This document shows, in pieces, positions 46,970-55,994 of a stretch of DNA of 64,000 bases. Source of the DNA: Anaerolineae bacterium (lineage in GTDB: Bacteria; Chloroflexota; Anaerolineae; Anaerolineales; Anaerolineaceae); assembly GCA_013314735.1 (NCBI GenBank), contig JABUFD010000006.1, positions 62,001 to 126,000 of the forward strand, given 5' to 3'. Below the pieces are notes generated by a model that was not told the origin of the DNA, made no database searches, and worked only from the letters and a program-made list of their open reading frames with translations. Each line of letters begins with the position of its first letter. The stretch's first letter is position 1. The translations under genes were made by a program, and so were the position numbers.

Positions 46970-46989
46970 TGCCATATCTCCTTGTTGGT

Positions 46990-47346
46990 TTACCCCGGTT
47001 TCACTGAACAGGCGTTGGCCTGATTGGGCCCGCACGAAGGCTGCCGCGTTTGGATTTGATTGGGATCTGTCAGCTGTAGAAAGGCCTGGCGGAATTGTTC
47101 CAGTACGGTGGGGTTAATTTCAAAGTAAATCCAGCGTCCATCCTGTTCATCCCTTGTGGAAGTGACCAGGCCGAGGCCCATCAGCACGTGCATATGATGT
47201 GACACCAGGCTGAGTGAGATCCCCAGGGATTTGGCAATTTCGCAATTGCATTGCAATCCGGTCATCAACAACTGGAAGATGGCAAAACGGGTGTCGTTCG
47301 CCAGGGCTTTGATCCATTCATAGGTCTGTTGGTGTCCTTCTGTCAT
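46990..47346 (-). CDS. arsR: ArsR/SmtB-family transcriptional repressor
   Basis: A 118-residue winged-helix repressor. Residues 10-75 are the core (YEWIKALANDTRFAIFQLLMTGLQCNCEIAKSLGISLSLVSHHMHVLMGLGLV). Cys33 and Cys35 sit next to the DNA-binding helix, as in arsenite-sensing ArsR, and two more cysteines occur in the C-terminal CGPNQANAC tail. Arsenite binding should release DNA. GGAGGTG precedes the ATG. It heads the arsR-acr3-arsC operon and probably autoregulates through the inverted repeat at 47358-47383. The Cys arrangement differs from the classic CVC-D motif and could make the third ligand come from the tail. Confidence 0.92.
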   Translation of the reverse strand: MTEGHQQTYEWIKALANDTRFAIFQLLMTGLQCNCEIAKSLGISLSLVSHHMHVLMGLGLVTSTRDEQDGRWIYFEINPTVLEQFRQAFLQLTDPNQIQTRQPSCGPNQANACSVKPG

Positions 47347-47357
47347 AGCACCTCCAA

Positions 47358-47386
47358 AATACTTCAATCTATATTCAAGTATTATA
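47358..47386 (-). promoter_or_regulatory. ars operator and -10 box
   Basis: AATACTTCAAT (47358-47368) and ATTCAAGTATT (47373-47383) form an inverted repeat with one mismatch around CTAT, of the shape seen at ArsR sites. Read on the reverse strand, a TATAAT (47381-47386) overlaps its edge, so bound ArsR would block RNA polymerase. Confidence 0.72.
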
Positions 47387-47517
47387 ACAGATAAGCTAGG
47401 AGAAATTAATCCTGCATTGGGTGAGGATGTGTTAATTCTGACAGTTCTTCACCAGAATTCTGCCACCTGAACGCAGTACGACATGCGAAGGACGGTTGGG
47501 GTTGCCAGCCGCCAGGA

Positions 47518-47982
47518 TTATTTTTCCCGTTTGCCCTCTGCCAGCAGCTGCACCATTTCGGCAATGCGCCTGGCGCGGGTGTCATCGCGTTTGGCGCTTT
47601 CGATCCAGCGGATGTAATTCTTGCGGTAAAAGGTTGGCAGGCCGTCAAAGAAGGTTTTCGCCGCCGGGTGGGCGTCCAGCGCCTGGCGGATATCCGCTGC
47701 CAGGTTGGCGTCCTGCGGGCCTTCCAGTTCCAGGGTGACAACCACCGGATCGCCGGCGCTGAGGCCGCTGTCGCGCAGCCAGGCGGCACCCACGCGGAGG
47801 AAATAAGCCTCTTCCTGGGCGCCGAGGGTGCCGCGCACCGCGTGGCCGTTGATGGTACCGGTGACGGCAAACCGCGGCCTTGCCCCCCAGGCTTGCACGG
47901 GTGGAAACGGCAATGCCACAAACGTGAACTTTCCTTCACGCTGGAGGATGGTTTCGAAGGTCTGATGGGTTGGTGTTGTCAT
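47518..47982 (-). CDS. YdeI/OmpD-associated-like protein (DUF1905 plus OmdA)
   Basis: A 154-residue soluble protein. Residues 6-95 are a DUF1905-like beta barrel (EGKFTFVALPFPPVQAWG, RFAVTGTINGHAVRGTLG, GDPVVVTLELEG). The last 50 residues match the OmdA/YdeI end (ALDAHPAAKTFFDGLPTFYRKNYIRWIESAKRDDTRARRIAEMVQLLAEGK). These proteins are associated with stress resistance and peptide antibiotic tolerance in some bacteria, but biochemical function is unknown. It overlaps the 3' end of the MBL-fold gene by 47 bp; AAGGAGTT precedes the ATG. The cluster is DUF3795, MBL hydrolase, then this protein. Confidence 0.86.
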   Translation of the reverse strand: MTTPTHQTFETILQREGKFTFVALPFPPVQAWGARPRFAVTGTINGHAVRGTLGAQEEAYFLRVGAAWLRDSGLSAGDPVVVTLELEGPQDANLAADIRQALDAHPAAKTFFDGLPTFYRKNYIRWIESAKRDDTRARRIAEMVQLLAEGKREK

Positions 47983-48862
47983 TCCAGTAACTCCTTAAGC
48001 CGGCATACTCCAGCACCATCCCGCTGCCGACTTCTTCCAGCGGCAGGCGCTGGGCGAGGGCGATTTTGGCGCGCAGGTCGGTACAGTGGCAGGCATGCAC
48101 GGCGGCGGGGCACAGGCTGGCAAGGAAATCCGTGGTGCCCTGCAGGCGTTCGGGGGAAGGGTTCAGCAGGTGGAAGCCGCCGATGATGTCACGCACGCGC
48201 GCCTCGCCGGTACATTCACGCGCGTATTGCACGATGTTGCCGATGCCGGCATGCGAACAGCCGGTGAGGATCACCAACCCTTCGGCGGTGCGCACCGCCA
48301 GGGCGGTATCATCGCGCAGCAGGTCAGGGCCGTCGGTGCTGCTGCCGATGGCGGCGGCGGGTTCAAAGGCGGTACGGCGCGGAATTTCGCCGAGGAACAG
48401 CACGTGTTCGCTGAGCCACGCCGGTTCCGCGCTCAGGCGCAAATCGAATAAATCGGCCAGGCTGGCGCGCGAGATCACATTGCCGATCTGGCGCGGGGCG
48501 GGGGCAAAGGCTTTACGTTCCAGCGCGTCGGGGTGTGCCACAAATTCCGGTTTCGGCGCGGGTGGCTCCGCGGAAGGGCGGTGGAATTCCGCCTCGGACA
48601 TGCGGCGCATCAGCGGCAGCAGTCCCCAGGTGTGGTCGAGGTGTCCATGGGAGAGAACGATCATGTCCGCGGTGAGCGGATCGATCTCCATGCGCTGGGC
48701 ATTGTACAGGAAGGCATCCGAGTAGCCGGTATCGAACAGGATGCGCCGGCCATCGGCCTCGAGCCAGGCGGAAAAGCCCGGTTCGCCGAGGAAGTAGCGG
48801 TCGATGAGGGTGTTGTTGTCGAGCAGGATGCGGATGCGGATGGTTTCCCGGACCGGGGTCAT
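47936..48862 (-). CDS. MBL-fold metallo-hydrolase (DHPRP synthase-like)
   Basis: A 308-residue metallo-beta-lactamase-fold protein. The metal motif is SHGHLDHTWG (His72, His74, Asp76, His77), preceded by ILFDTGYSDAFLYNA. Further ligands are probable in LTGCSHAGIGNIVQYA and in the C-terminal AVHACHCTDL. The pattern matches the group containing 7,8-dihydropterin-6-methyl-4-aminobenzene-phosphate synthase-like enzymes, although the substrate is open. Its start overlaps the DUF3795 stop (ATGA), and its tail overlaps the YdeI-like start, so the three are translated as one unit. Beta-lactam resistance is not implied. Confidence 0.87.
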   Translation of the reverse strand: MTPVRETIRIRILLDNNTLIDRYFLGEPGFSAWLEADGRRILFDTGYSDAFLYNAQRMEIDPLTADMIVLSHGHLDHTWGLLPLMRRMSEAEFHRPSAEPPAPKPEFVAHPDALERKAFAPAPRQIGNVISRASLADLFDLRLSAEPAWLSEHVLFLGEIPRRTAFEPAAAIGSSTDGPDLLRDDTALAVRTAEGLVILTGCSHAGIGNIVQYARECTGEARVRDIIGGFHLLNPSPERLQGTTDFLASLCPAAVHACHCTDLRAKIALAQRLPLEEVGSGMVLEYAGLRSYWNDNTNPSDLRNHPPA

Positions 48863-49293
48863 GGCTGTTTCCCGCCGAGGGCTTGTTTGCGCTGCTGGTA
48901 TTCGCTGTAGCGCGCGCTGTATTCGGCTTTGGCGTAGTGCTGCCGCAGGCGGCGTTCGTCATCCTGCCAGTAGGCGGCCTGTTCCGCCAGCCAGGCTTCC
49001 GCCCCGATCTTGCGGATGCGGCGCAGGTTTTCGATCACCGGCAGGTGCGAGCGCCAGATGGGGTCATAGGCGAATTCGATCAGACGCGTGCAGGGCAGAT
49101 CATCGCATTCGGCGCAGGTACGGTAGCCTTTGCCGCGGACGCACGCAACGATTTTGCAGTGGGCATGGTGCCAGCAGGCCGCGCACTGTCCGCAGGTGCA
49201 GTCACTGCCGCAGCCGGCACAGTCACCGGCGGCCAGGTCGACGCAGATGCCGCAGTACAGGCCGCAGGGAGCAAGATATGCCTGGTCTTTCAT
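48859..49293 (-). CDS. DUF3795 cysteine-rich protein
   Basis: A 144-residue protein that begins MKDQAYLAPCGLYCGICVDLAAGDCAGCGSDCTCGQCAAC, the dense Cys pattern of DUF3795, followed by CKIVACVRGKGYRTCAECDDLPC. A helical tail with no Cys follows. The number and spacing of cysteines suggest multiple metal or iron-sulfur sites. The family has no established activity. AAGGAG precedes the ATG. The gene is first in a reverse-strand cluster and its stop overlaps the MBL-fold start. Upstream lies the GH95 gene with an intervening gap of about 110 bp. Confidence 0.88.
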   Translation of the reverse strand: MKDQAYLAPCGLYCGICVDLAAGDCAGCGSDCTCGQCAACWHHAHCKIVACVRGKGYRTCAECDDLPCTRLIEFAYDPIWRSHLPVIENLRRIRKIGAEAWLAEQAAYWQDDERRLRQHYAKAEYSARYSEYQQRKQALGGKQP

Positions 49294-49401
49294 TACAATT
49301 CTCCTTGGGGAAATAGCGGGTGGATACGATGATGATAGCACCAGCCGGCAGCGTTTGTAAAGGCGTTGGATGGTGCAGCGCTGCCAGGGGGAGGGATGGT
49401 T

Positions 49402-51816
49402 TCACCGGGCTTGCGGCGGGTCAATGCTTTCACTGCGCCGGATGGTGACGGCCGCGTCCCGGACGGCGGTGATGGAAAAGCGGCCGTCGTGATCGTTGAC
49501 CACGGCGCCGTCTGCCAGCTCCATAATATACCCCGCCCCGGTGACAACCGTGATCCTGCCGTCCACCCTGGGCAGCAGCCGGGCGGTAACCAGGCGGTGG
49601 TCCTGCCAGCGGGCATCGACTACCACGTTCCCGCGCGCGACCAGCCCATGAAAACTCCCCGCCTCCCAGCTGTCCGGCAGTGCCGGCAGGAGGACGATCT
49701 CCTCATTGTGGCTGTGCAGCAGCATTTCGATCACGGCCTGCACCGCGCCCAGGTTGCCATCCATCTGCAGCGGTTTGTTGTCTTCCATCAGCTTGGGCAC
49801 CTGGCGGATATTGCAGCAGCTGAACAGATTGGGCAAACTTGAATGGCGAACCATACTGCCCAGCAGGTCCCTGGCGCTGTTCCCGTCGCCCAGCCTGGCC
49901 ATCAACCCGCCTGTCCACGCGCGGCTCCAGCCGTTGTTCACCCCGCCATTGCGGATACGTTTCTCGATGCTGTGGCGCACCGCCTGCCACAATTCCGGCT
50001 CCCGCTCGGTGATGCCGTGATACGGGTAAGCGCCGATCAGATGCGATTGATGGCGGTGGTCCGGGTAGGCCTCATCGACTTCAAAGCCCCACTCCAAAAT
50101 GGCGCCGTCCGCGCCAATGCGGGGGGGCGCGATCATCGCGGCGGCGATTTCAACCTGCGCCCGGAAATCTTGCGGCATTTCAACTTCATCCCGCCCGTTG
50201 GATTGCAGCACATCAAGCGCTTGCAGGCAATCCCGCAACAGTAGGGCGATCAGTTCAGCATCCATCGCGCTCATCCGGCAAAATGACAAATGCTGTCCCG
50301 CCGCGGAGAGATAGATATTCTCCGGCGAAGAGGTCACGCCCATCACAAGCTGGCCGTCCTCCACTTCCATGAAATCGAGCACAAACAGCAGCGCGTCCCG
50401 CAGGATCGGCCAGGCGCGCGCGAGAAAATCGAGGTCATGCGTATAGCGGTAATGCTCCCACAGGTCAACCGCGATCCACACCCCGCCCAGGAACCAGTAG
50501 GAGCAATGTGTCCCGGCATCCTGCACGGCGGTATCGGCCCAGATATCGGTGTTGTTGTGCAGCACAAACCCGCGGCAGCTGTACATGGTTTGGGCGGTGA
50601 CCAGGCCGTTTTCACGGATCCTTTCGGCCAATTGCAGGTAGGCTTCAAAGCACGCTGAGAGATTGGCGGCATCAGCAGGCCAGTACGCCATTTGCAGATT
50701 GATGTTGGTGGTGAACTTCGCATCCCAGATGGGGAGCAAATCGCGGCACCAGATGCCCTGGAGATTGGCCGGCAGGACACAGCTGCGGCTGCTGCTCAGC
50801 AGCAGGTAACGCCCAAAGGCGAACAACACCACCACCAGGTGATCCTCCAGCGCCTGCCAGGTGAGCGGCTGCGGCAGCACGGAAAGGTCATTGCGGGTGT
50901 AGGCATCAAACACCCGGTTCATTGCCAGGGGACCGGCGGGGACCGCGGGATGGTCCAGTTCCACCGAAGCCGCGCCAAACAAGGGCTGCCATTCCGCGAG
51001 GTGGTCGCGCAGGCAGGCATCGAAGCCCTTCTGCAGGGCGGTTTTGCAGCGTGATACGCACAGGTCTTCAATCGCTTCGGTTTCGTAATTGGTGCCGCCG
51101 GCAACCATCAGCACCGCTTCGGCGGCATCGTTGACCACGAACTGGCTGCCAACCAGGGTGCTTACGCCTGTGCTGGCGCCGAACAACGCCCCGCGGAAGA
51201 TCAGCCCGTGTTCACCGCCGCAGTGCCCGCGCATCACCAGGCCTTCCCTGCCGTGGCGCACAATGGCATCCATGTGGGTGCCGTAGCTGAAATTTCCCAC
51301 CCGTTCCCCGCGCTCGATGGTGGCGGTGAAGTTCAGCACCGGCTGCGAGGCACGCAGGCGGATGGCCAGCACCTGGTCCGGCTGGCTGACAAACGCCGTC
51401 AGCTGGTACGAAATGCCGTCGATCCGGTAAGTTTCGGTCACCACGGCGGTTTCCAGGTCGAGGATGCGCTGATAATCTTCCATCCTGCCTGTGTGGGCCA
51501 GGAAATTCAATACCACCATGCCCAGGGTTGAATAGTGGCGCTGCGTTTCGGGGGTGCCGGTGAGCGCTAACAGCGCCAATTGTTCTGCTTCGCGGACCTG
51601 CCCGGTGCGCATCATTTCCCGCATCCGGCCGATGGTTTGGATCGCATCAGGATTGTTGCGGTCCCGTGGGCCGCCGTACCAGACGGTTTCCTCGTTGAGC
51701 AGGATGTGCTTTTCCGGCAGCCCGCCCGTGACCACGGCGCCCAGCCTGCCGTTGCCCAGCGGCAAACCTTCATCAAACCTGAGGGAAGGCGTATCAAACA
51801 GGATGTGTGGTCGCAT
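49402..51816 (-). CDS. GH95 alpha-L-fucosidase (or galactosidase)
   Basis: An 804-residue cytoplasmic glycoside hydrolase of family 95, which cleaves alpha-1,2-linked fucose (some members act on L-galactose). The family layout is complete: an N-terminal beta domain (EGLPLGNGRLGAVVTGGLPEKHILLNEETVWYGGP), a linker, an alpha/alpha barrel (residues 300-700; NINLQMAYWPADAANLSACFEAYL near the active site, then ILEWGFEVDEAYPDHRHQSHLIGAYPY with candidate acids), and a C-terminal beta domain. It has no signal peptide, so oligosaccharides must be imported. CAAGGAGT precedes the ATG. It is divergent from nifJ. No transporter gene is adjacent. Confidence 0.93.
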   Translation of the reverse strand: MRPHILFDTPSLRFDEGLPLGNGRLGAVVTGGLPEKHILLNEETVWYGGPRDRNNPDAIQTIGRMREMMRTGQVREAEQLALLALTGTPETQRHYSTLGMVVLNFLAHTGRMEDYQRILDLETAVVTETYRIDGISYQLTAFVSQPDQVLAIRLRASQPVLNFTATIERGERVGNFSYGTHMDAIVRHGREGLVMRGHCGGEHGLIFRGALFGASTGVSTLVGSQFVVNDAAEAVLMVAGGTNYETEAIEDLCVSRCKTALQKGFDACLRDHLAEWQPLFGAASVELDHPAVPAGPLAMNRVFDAYTRNDLSVLPQPLTWQALEDHLVVVLFAFGRYLLLSSSRSCVLPANLQGIWCRDLLPIWDAKFTTNINLQMAYWPADAANLSACFEAYLQLAERIRENGLVTAQTMYSCRGFVLHNNTDIWADTAVQDAGTHCSYWFLGGVWIAVDLWEHYRYTHDLDFLARAWPILRDALLFVLDFMEVEDGQLVMGVTSSPENIYLSAAGQHLSFCRMSAMDAELIALLLRDCLQALDVLQSNGRDEVEMPQDFRAQVEIAAAMIAPPRIGADGAILEWGFEVDEAYPDHRHQSHLIGAYPYHGITEREPELWQAVRHSIEKRIRNGGVNNGWSRAWTGGLMARLGDGNSARDLLGSMVRHSSLPNLFSCCNIRQVPKLMEDNKPLQMDGNLGAVQAVIEMLLHSHNEEIVLLPALPDSWEAGSFHGLVARGNVVVDARWQDHRLVTARLLPRVDGRITVVTGAGYIMELADGAVVNDHDGRFSITAVRDAAVTIRRSESIDPPQAR

Positions 51817-51986
51817 GGTTCACTCCTTGCTGCGGGGGGATTGCTTTCTGAATATAGTAGTTATAGGGGGGATGGCAGGTTTTGTCAAACGCTGGATGAC
51901 AGCGCCGACGGGCTTGCGGCGGCATGCCGCGTTTCTTTTTTAAGGTTAAGGCTTTCCTCATCGTCTGCAATGTTAAAAAAATCCGC

Positions 51987-52238
51987 TATAATTAAAGAAG
52001 CCCCGCCTGTTAACCTGTGTGTATGGCCGATTGACCCGGTCAGGCCTGGCGGTTGCCTGTGGCGGCTCTGGATTAAGAAGGAAATCCGTGACACCATTCT
52101 TAACAAATATGACCTATGGTACTGTACAGATCGGGGGCTTTCCTCTATAGTTAGTGTTGGTTCAAACCGGGCTGTTTGCGTGCCCGGATAACAATGTGTG
52201 TACTGTAATCCCAGATTATTTAGAATCGGAGAAACCAT
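51987..52238 (+). promoter_or_regulatory. Promoter and long leader of nifJ
   Basis: A TATAAT lies at 51987-51992, leaving about 240 nt of leader before the nifJ start. The leader includes the hairpin CCGGGC (52167-52172) / GCCCGG (52182-52187). No known riboswitch class was recognised. Nearby TATAGT (52145-52150) may be a second promoter. Confidence 0.5.
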
Positions 52239-55200
52239 ATGAAGCGTGTTTATGAAACTCTTGACGGTAATCAAGCAACGGCGGATGTCGCCTATCGTTT
52301 GAGCGAAGTCATTGCGATTTACCCGATCACCCCATCCTCCCCGATGGGTGAGCATGCCGACGCCTGGAACGCCGAGGAACGCCCCAATATTTGGGGAACG
52401 GTTCCCAGCGTGACCGAAATGCAGGCGGAAGGCGGCGCGGCGGGTGCCGTGCACGGCGCCCTGACCACCGGTGCGCTCAGCACCACCTTCACCGCCTCGC
52501 AGGGTTTGCTGCTGATGGTCCCCAACATGTTCAAGATCGCCGGCGAATTGACCCCGGCCGTCTTCCATGTGTCTGCCCGTTCGTTGGCGGCACAGGCACT
52601 GTCGATTTTCGGCGACCATTCCGATGTGATGGCAGCGCGCAGCACCGGCTTTGCCATGCTGGCCTCGCGCTCGGTGCAGGAAGCGCATGACCTGGCGCTG
52701 ATTGCCCATGCCGCCACACTGCGCACCCGCATCCCGTTTGTGCATTTCTTTGACGGCTTCCGCACCTCGCACGAAGTCTCCAAAATTGAGATGATGGATG
52801 ACGATGACCTGCGCGCTTTGATCCGTGACGAAGATGTCTACGAACACCGCGCCCGCGGCCTGAACCCTGACAATCCCGCCCTGCGCGGTACCGCCCAGAA
52901 CCCGGATATCTTCTTCCAGGCGCGTGAAACTGTCAATACCCTTTACAACAACACCCCCGGTGTGGTGCAGGAAGTGATGGATGAATTTGCCAAACAGGTT
53001 GGCCGTTCCTATCACCTGTTCGATTACTACGGCGCCCCCGATGCCGAACGCGTGATCGTGATCATGGCGTCCGGCGGCGAAACCTGCGACACCACCGCCA
53101 AAGCGCTGATGGCGCAGGGCGAAAAAGTGGGCGTGCTGAATGTGCGCCTGTACCGCCCGTTCGATGTGGAAGCCTTCCTCAAGGCTATGCCGAAGACCGT
53201 CAAGGTGGTGGCTGCGCTGGACCGCACCAAGGAACCCGGCGCCACTGGCGAACCCCTCTACCAGGATGTGGTGGCGGCTTTCATGGAAGGCTGGGAAGGC
53301 CCCATGCCGAAGATCATCGGCGGCCGCTACGGCCTGTCTTCCAAGGAATTCACCCCCGCCATGGTCAAGGGCGTCTATGACATGATGGCCGGTACCCTGA
53401 AGAACCACTTCACCATCGGTATCAACGATGATGTGACCCATACCAGCGTCGATTACGATCCCAGCTTCTCGATCGAACCCGAAAACCTGGTGCGCGCCGT
53501 GTTCTTCGGCCTCGGTTCGGATGGTACCGTGGGTGCCAACAAGAACAGCATCAAGATCATCGCTGACCAGACCGATAACTACGGCCAGGGTTACTTTGTG
53601 TACGACTCGAAGAAAGCCGGCACCGTGACCACCAGCCACCTGCGCTTTGGTCCCGAACTGATCCAGGCCCCGTACCTGATCGGTTTGCACGATGCCAACT
53701 TCGTTGCCTGCCACCAGTGGTCGTTCCTCGAGCGTATTGATGTGCTCAAGTACGCCAAAAAAGGCAGCGTATTCCTCCTCAACAGCCTGCATGATGCCGA
53801 CAGCGTGTGGCAGCACCTGCCCTACGAAGTGCAGAAGGACATCATCGAAAAAGAACTCAAGTTCTACGTGATCAACGCCTACGACGTGGCTGGCAAAACC
53901 GGCATGGGCCAACGCATCAACACCATCATGCAGACCTGCTTCTTCTACATCTCCGGCGTGCTGCCGCAGGATGAAGCCATCGAGCAGATCAAGTACTTCA
54001 TCCGCAAAACCTACGGCAAGCGCGGTGAAGCGGTGGTGGCTGCCAACTACAAGGCGGTCGATGCCAGTATTGAGAACCTGCACCAGGTGAAAGTGCCCAC
54101 TGCCCCTACCGCGGCTGCCCATCGCCTGCCCCCGGTTCCCGCCGAAGCGCCCGCGTTTGTGCAGGAAGTCCTGGGACCGATCATGGGTTTTGCCGGCGAC
54201 GACCTGCCGGTTTCCAAGCTGCCGATGGACGGCACCTATCCCACCGCCACCACCATGTGGGAAAAGCGCAACATCGCGATCGAAATTCCCGTGTGGGAAC
54301 CTGACCTGTGCATCGAGTGCGGCAAGTGCGCCTTTGTCTGCCCGCATGCCGTGATCCGCACCAAGATCTACGATCCCAAGCATCTCGAAAGCGCCCCCGC
54401 CACCTTCAAATCGAAGGAAGCCAAGGGTTACCGCGAATTCCCCGGTGATTATATGTTCACGGTCCAGGTTTCTCCCGAAGACTGCACCGGCTGCGGCATG
54501 TGCGTGGAAGCCTGCCCCGCCAAGGACAAGCAGGATCCCACCCGCAAGGCGATCAACATGAGCCCGCAGGAACCCCTGCGCGAACAGGAAAAAGAGAACT
54601 GGAATTTCTTCTTCAACCTGCCGAACCCTGACCGCACCAAGTTTGACGCCAACAACGTCAAGAAGGCCGGCCTGCTCCAGCCGCTGTTCGAGTTCTCCGG
54701 TGCCTGCGCCGGCTGCGGTGAAACGCCCTACGTGCGCCTGCTGACCCAGCTGTACGGTGACCATATTGTGATCGCCAACGCCACCGGCTGCTCCTCCATT
54801 TACGGCGGCAACATGCCCACCACGCCCTACACCGTCAACGAAGATGGTTTCGGCCCCAGCTGGTCGAACTCCCTGTTCGAGGACAATGCCGAATTCGGCC
54901 TGGGCATGCGCCTGACCTATGACAAGCAGATGGAATATGCTTCCGAACTGCTGGCGCAGTTGAAGGATCAAGTTGGCGCCGAACTGGCCGACGCGATCCT
55001 GACCGCGGACCAGAAGGATGATGCCGGGATTGCCGAACAGCGTGACCGCGTGGATGAATTACGCAAAGTGCTGGCCGGCATGGACAGCCCCAAGGCGAAA
55101 GCCCTGGCCAGTGTGGTTGACAAACTGGTGCGCAAGGACGTATGGATCATCGGCGGTGACGGATGGGCGTATGACATCGGTTACGGCGGCCTCGATCACG

Positions 55201-55793
55201 TTCTCGCCAGCGGCAAGAACGTCAAGGTGCTCGTGCTCGATACTGAAGTCTACTCCAACACCGGCGGCCAGTCCTCCAAGGCTACCCCGCGCGGCGCGGT
55301 GGCGAAATTCGCTGCCAACGGCAAGCCGCTGGCGAAGAAGGACCTCGCCCGCATTGCCATGACCTACGGCAACATTTATGTCGCGCGTGTGGCCATGGGC
55401 TACAACGACGCCCAGACCCTGCGCGCCTTCCGCGAAGCCGCCGAATATGACGGCCCAGCCCTGATCATCGCCTACACCCACTGTGTCAACCACTACATCC
55501 AGGGCGGCATGAAGATGGGTCTCGCGCAGCAGGATGCCGCGGTCAAATCCGGCGCATGGACATTGTTCCGCTTCAACCCGGATGCCGAAAAGCCGTTCCA
55601 GCTCGACAGCAAAGAACCCACCATCCCGGTGCAGGAATATGCCTACAAGGAAGCCCGCTTCAGCCAGCTGGTGAAGAGCAACGAGGAACGCGCCGAAATG
55701 CTGATGAAACTGGCGCAGCAGGATGCCGAGAAGAGCTTTGCGGCTTACAAGGCGATTGCTGATGAACAGGAACGCGGCCTGGCAGCCGACTGA
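52239..55793 (+). CDS. nifJ: Pyruvate:ferredoxin (flavodoxin) oxidoreductase, homodimeric
   Basis: The enzyme oxidises pyruvate to acetyl-CoA and CO2, passing electrons to ferredoxin or flavodoxin in anaerobic metabolism. The 1184-residue single-chain form has the usual domain order. Domain I is the pyrimidine-binding part (AIYPITPSSPMGEHAD). Domains II and III follow, then a ferredoxin domain with two [4Fe-4S] motifs (CIECGKC from Cys691 and CTGCGMC from Cys749), and the TPP-binding domain (GDGWAYDIG, 973-981; DTEVYSNTGGQSSKATPRGA). The ATG at 52239 follows CGGAG. A perfect terminator follows. The entry is strongly codon-optimised, which creates a long spurious antisense reading frame. Confidence 0.98.
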   Translation: MKRVYETLDGNQATADVAYRLSEVIAIYPITPSSPMGEHADAWNAEERPNIWGTVPSVTEMQAEGGAAGAVHGALTTGALSTTFTASQGLLLMVPNMFKIAGELTPAVFHVSARSLAAQALSIFGDHSDVMAARSTGFAMLASRSVQEAHDLALIAHAATLRTRIPFVHFFDGFRTSHEVSKIEMMDDDDLRALIRDEDVYEHRARGLNPDNPALRGTAQNPDIFFQARETVNTLYNNTPGVVQEVMDEFAKQVGRSYHLFDYYGAPDAERVIVIMASGGETCDTTAKALMAQGEKVGVLNVRLYRPFDVEAFLKAMPKTVKVVAALDRTKEPGATGEPLYQDVVAAFMEGWEGPMPKIIGGRYGLSSKEFTPAMVKGVYDMMAGTLKNHFTIGINDDVTHTSVDYDPSFSIEPENLVRAVFFGLGSDGTVGANKNSIKIIADQTDNYGQGYFVYDSKKAGTVTTSHLRFGPELIQAPYLIGLHDANFVACHQWSFLERIDVLKYAKKGSVFLLNSLHDADSVWQHLPYEVQKDIIEKELKFYVINAYDVAGKTGMGQRINTIMQTCFFYISGVLPQDEAIEQIKYFIRKTYGKRGEAVVAANYKAVDASIENLHQVKVPTAPTAAAHRLPPVPAEAPAFVQEVLGPIMGFAGDDLPVSKLPMDGTYPTATTMWEKRNIAIEIPVWEPDLCIECGKCAFVCPHAVIRTKIYDPKHLESAPATFKSKEAKGYREFPGDYMFTVQVSPEDCTGCGMCVEACPAKDKQDPTRKAINMSPQEPLREQEKENWNFFFNLPNPDRTKFDANNVKKAGLLQPLFEFSGACAGCGETPYVRLLTQLYGDHIVIANATGCSSIYGGNMPTTPYTVNEDGFGPSWSNSLFEDNAEFGLGMRLTYDKQMEYASELLAQLKDQVGAELADAILTADQKDDAGIAEQRDRVDELRKVLAGMDSPKAKALASVVDKLVRKDVWIIGGDGWAYDIGYGGLDHVLASGKNVKVLVLDTEVYSNTGGQSSKATPRGAVAKFAANGKPLAKKDLARIAMTYGNIYVARVAMGYNDAQTLRAFREAAEYDGPALIIAYTHCVNHYIQGGMKMGLAQQDAAVKSGAWTLFRFNPDAEKPFQLDSKEPTIPVQEYAYKEARFSQLVKSNEERAEMLMKLAQQDAEKSFAAYKAIADEQERGLAAD

Positions 55794-55838
55794 GTGCCCG
55801 CCTGACATTCCCTTAACCGGGAAACCATGAATACACAG

Positions 55839-55878
55839 GCCCTGAGGTTCGAGATCATGTAGAACCTCAGGGCTTTTG
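55839..55878 (+). terminator. Intrinsic terminator of nifJ
   Basis: GCCCTGAGGTTC (55839-55850) and GAACCTCAGGGC (55862-55873) form a perfect 12-bp stem with an 11-nt loop, followed by TTTTGCTT. Confidence 0.88.
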
Positions 55879-55994
55879 CTTGCGGGGAATCCCACGTTAT
55901 CCCGACGAATGTTCAAAGACCAGGAACTTTTTTTGCGTTTTGACGTATAACAGCTATGGAAGTTAATTTATTTTAACGAAAAGGAAAAGGAAAC

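Noticed and set aside
51885-54971. A 1028-codon reading frame antisense to nifJ
   Set aside because: It is Gly/His/Val-rich with no family resemblance, has no ribosome-binding site, and lies opposite the strongly codon-biased nifJ; it is a codon-use shadow.
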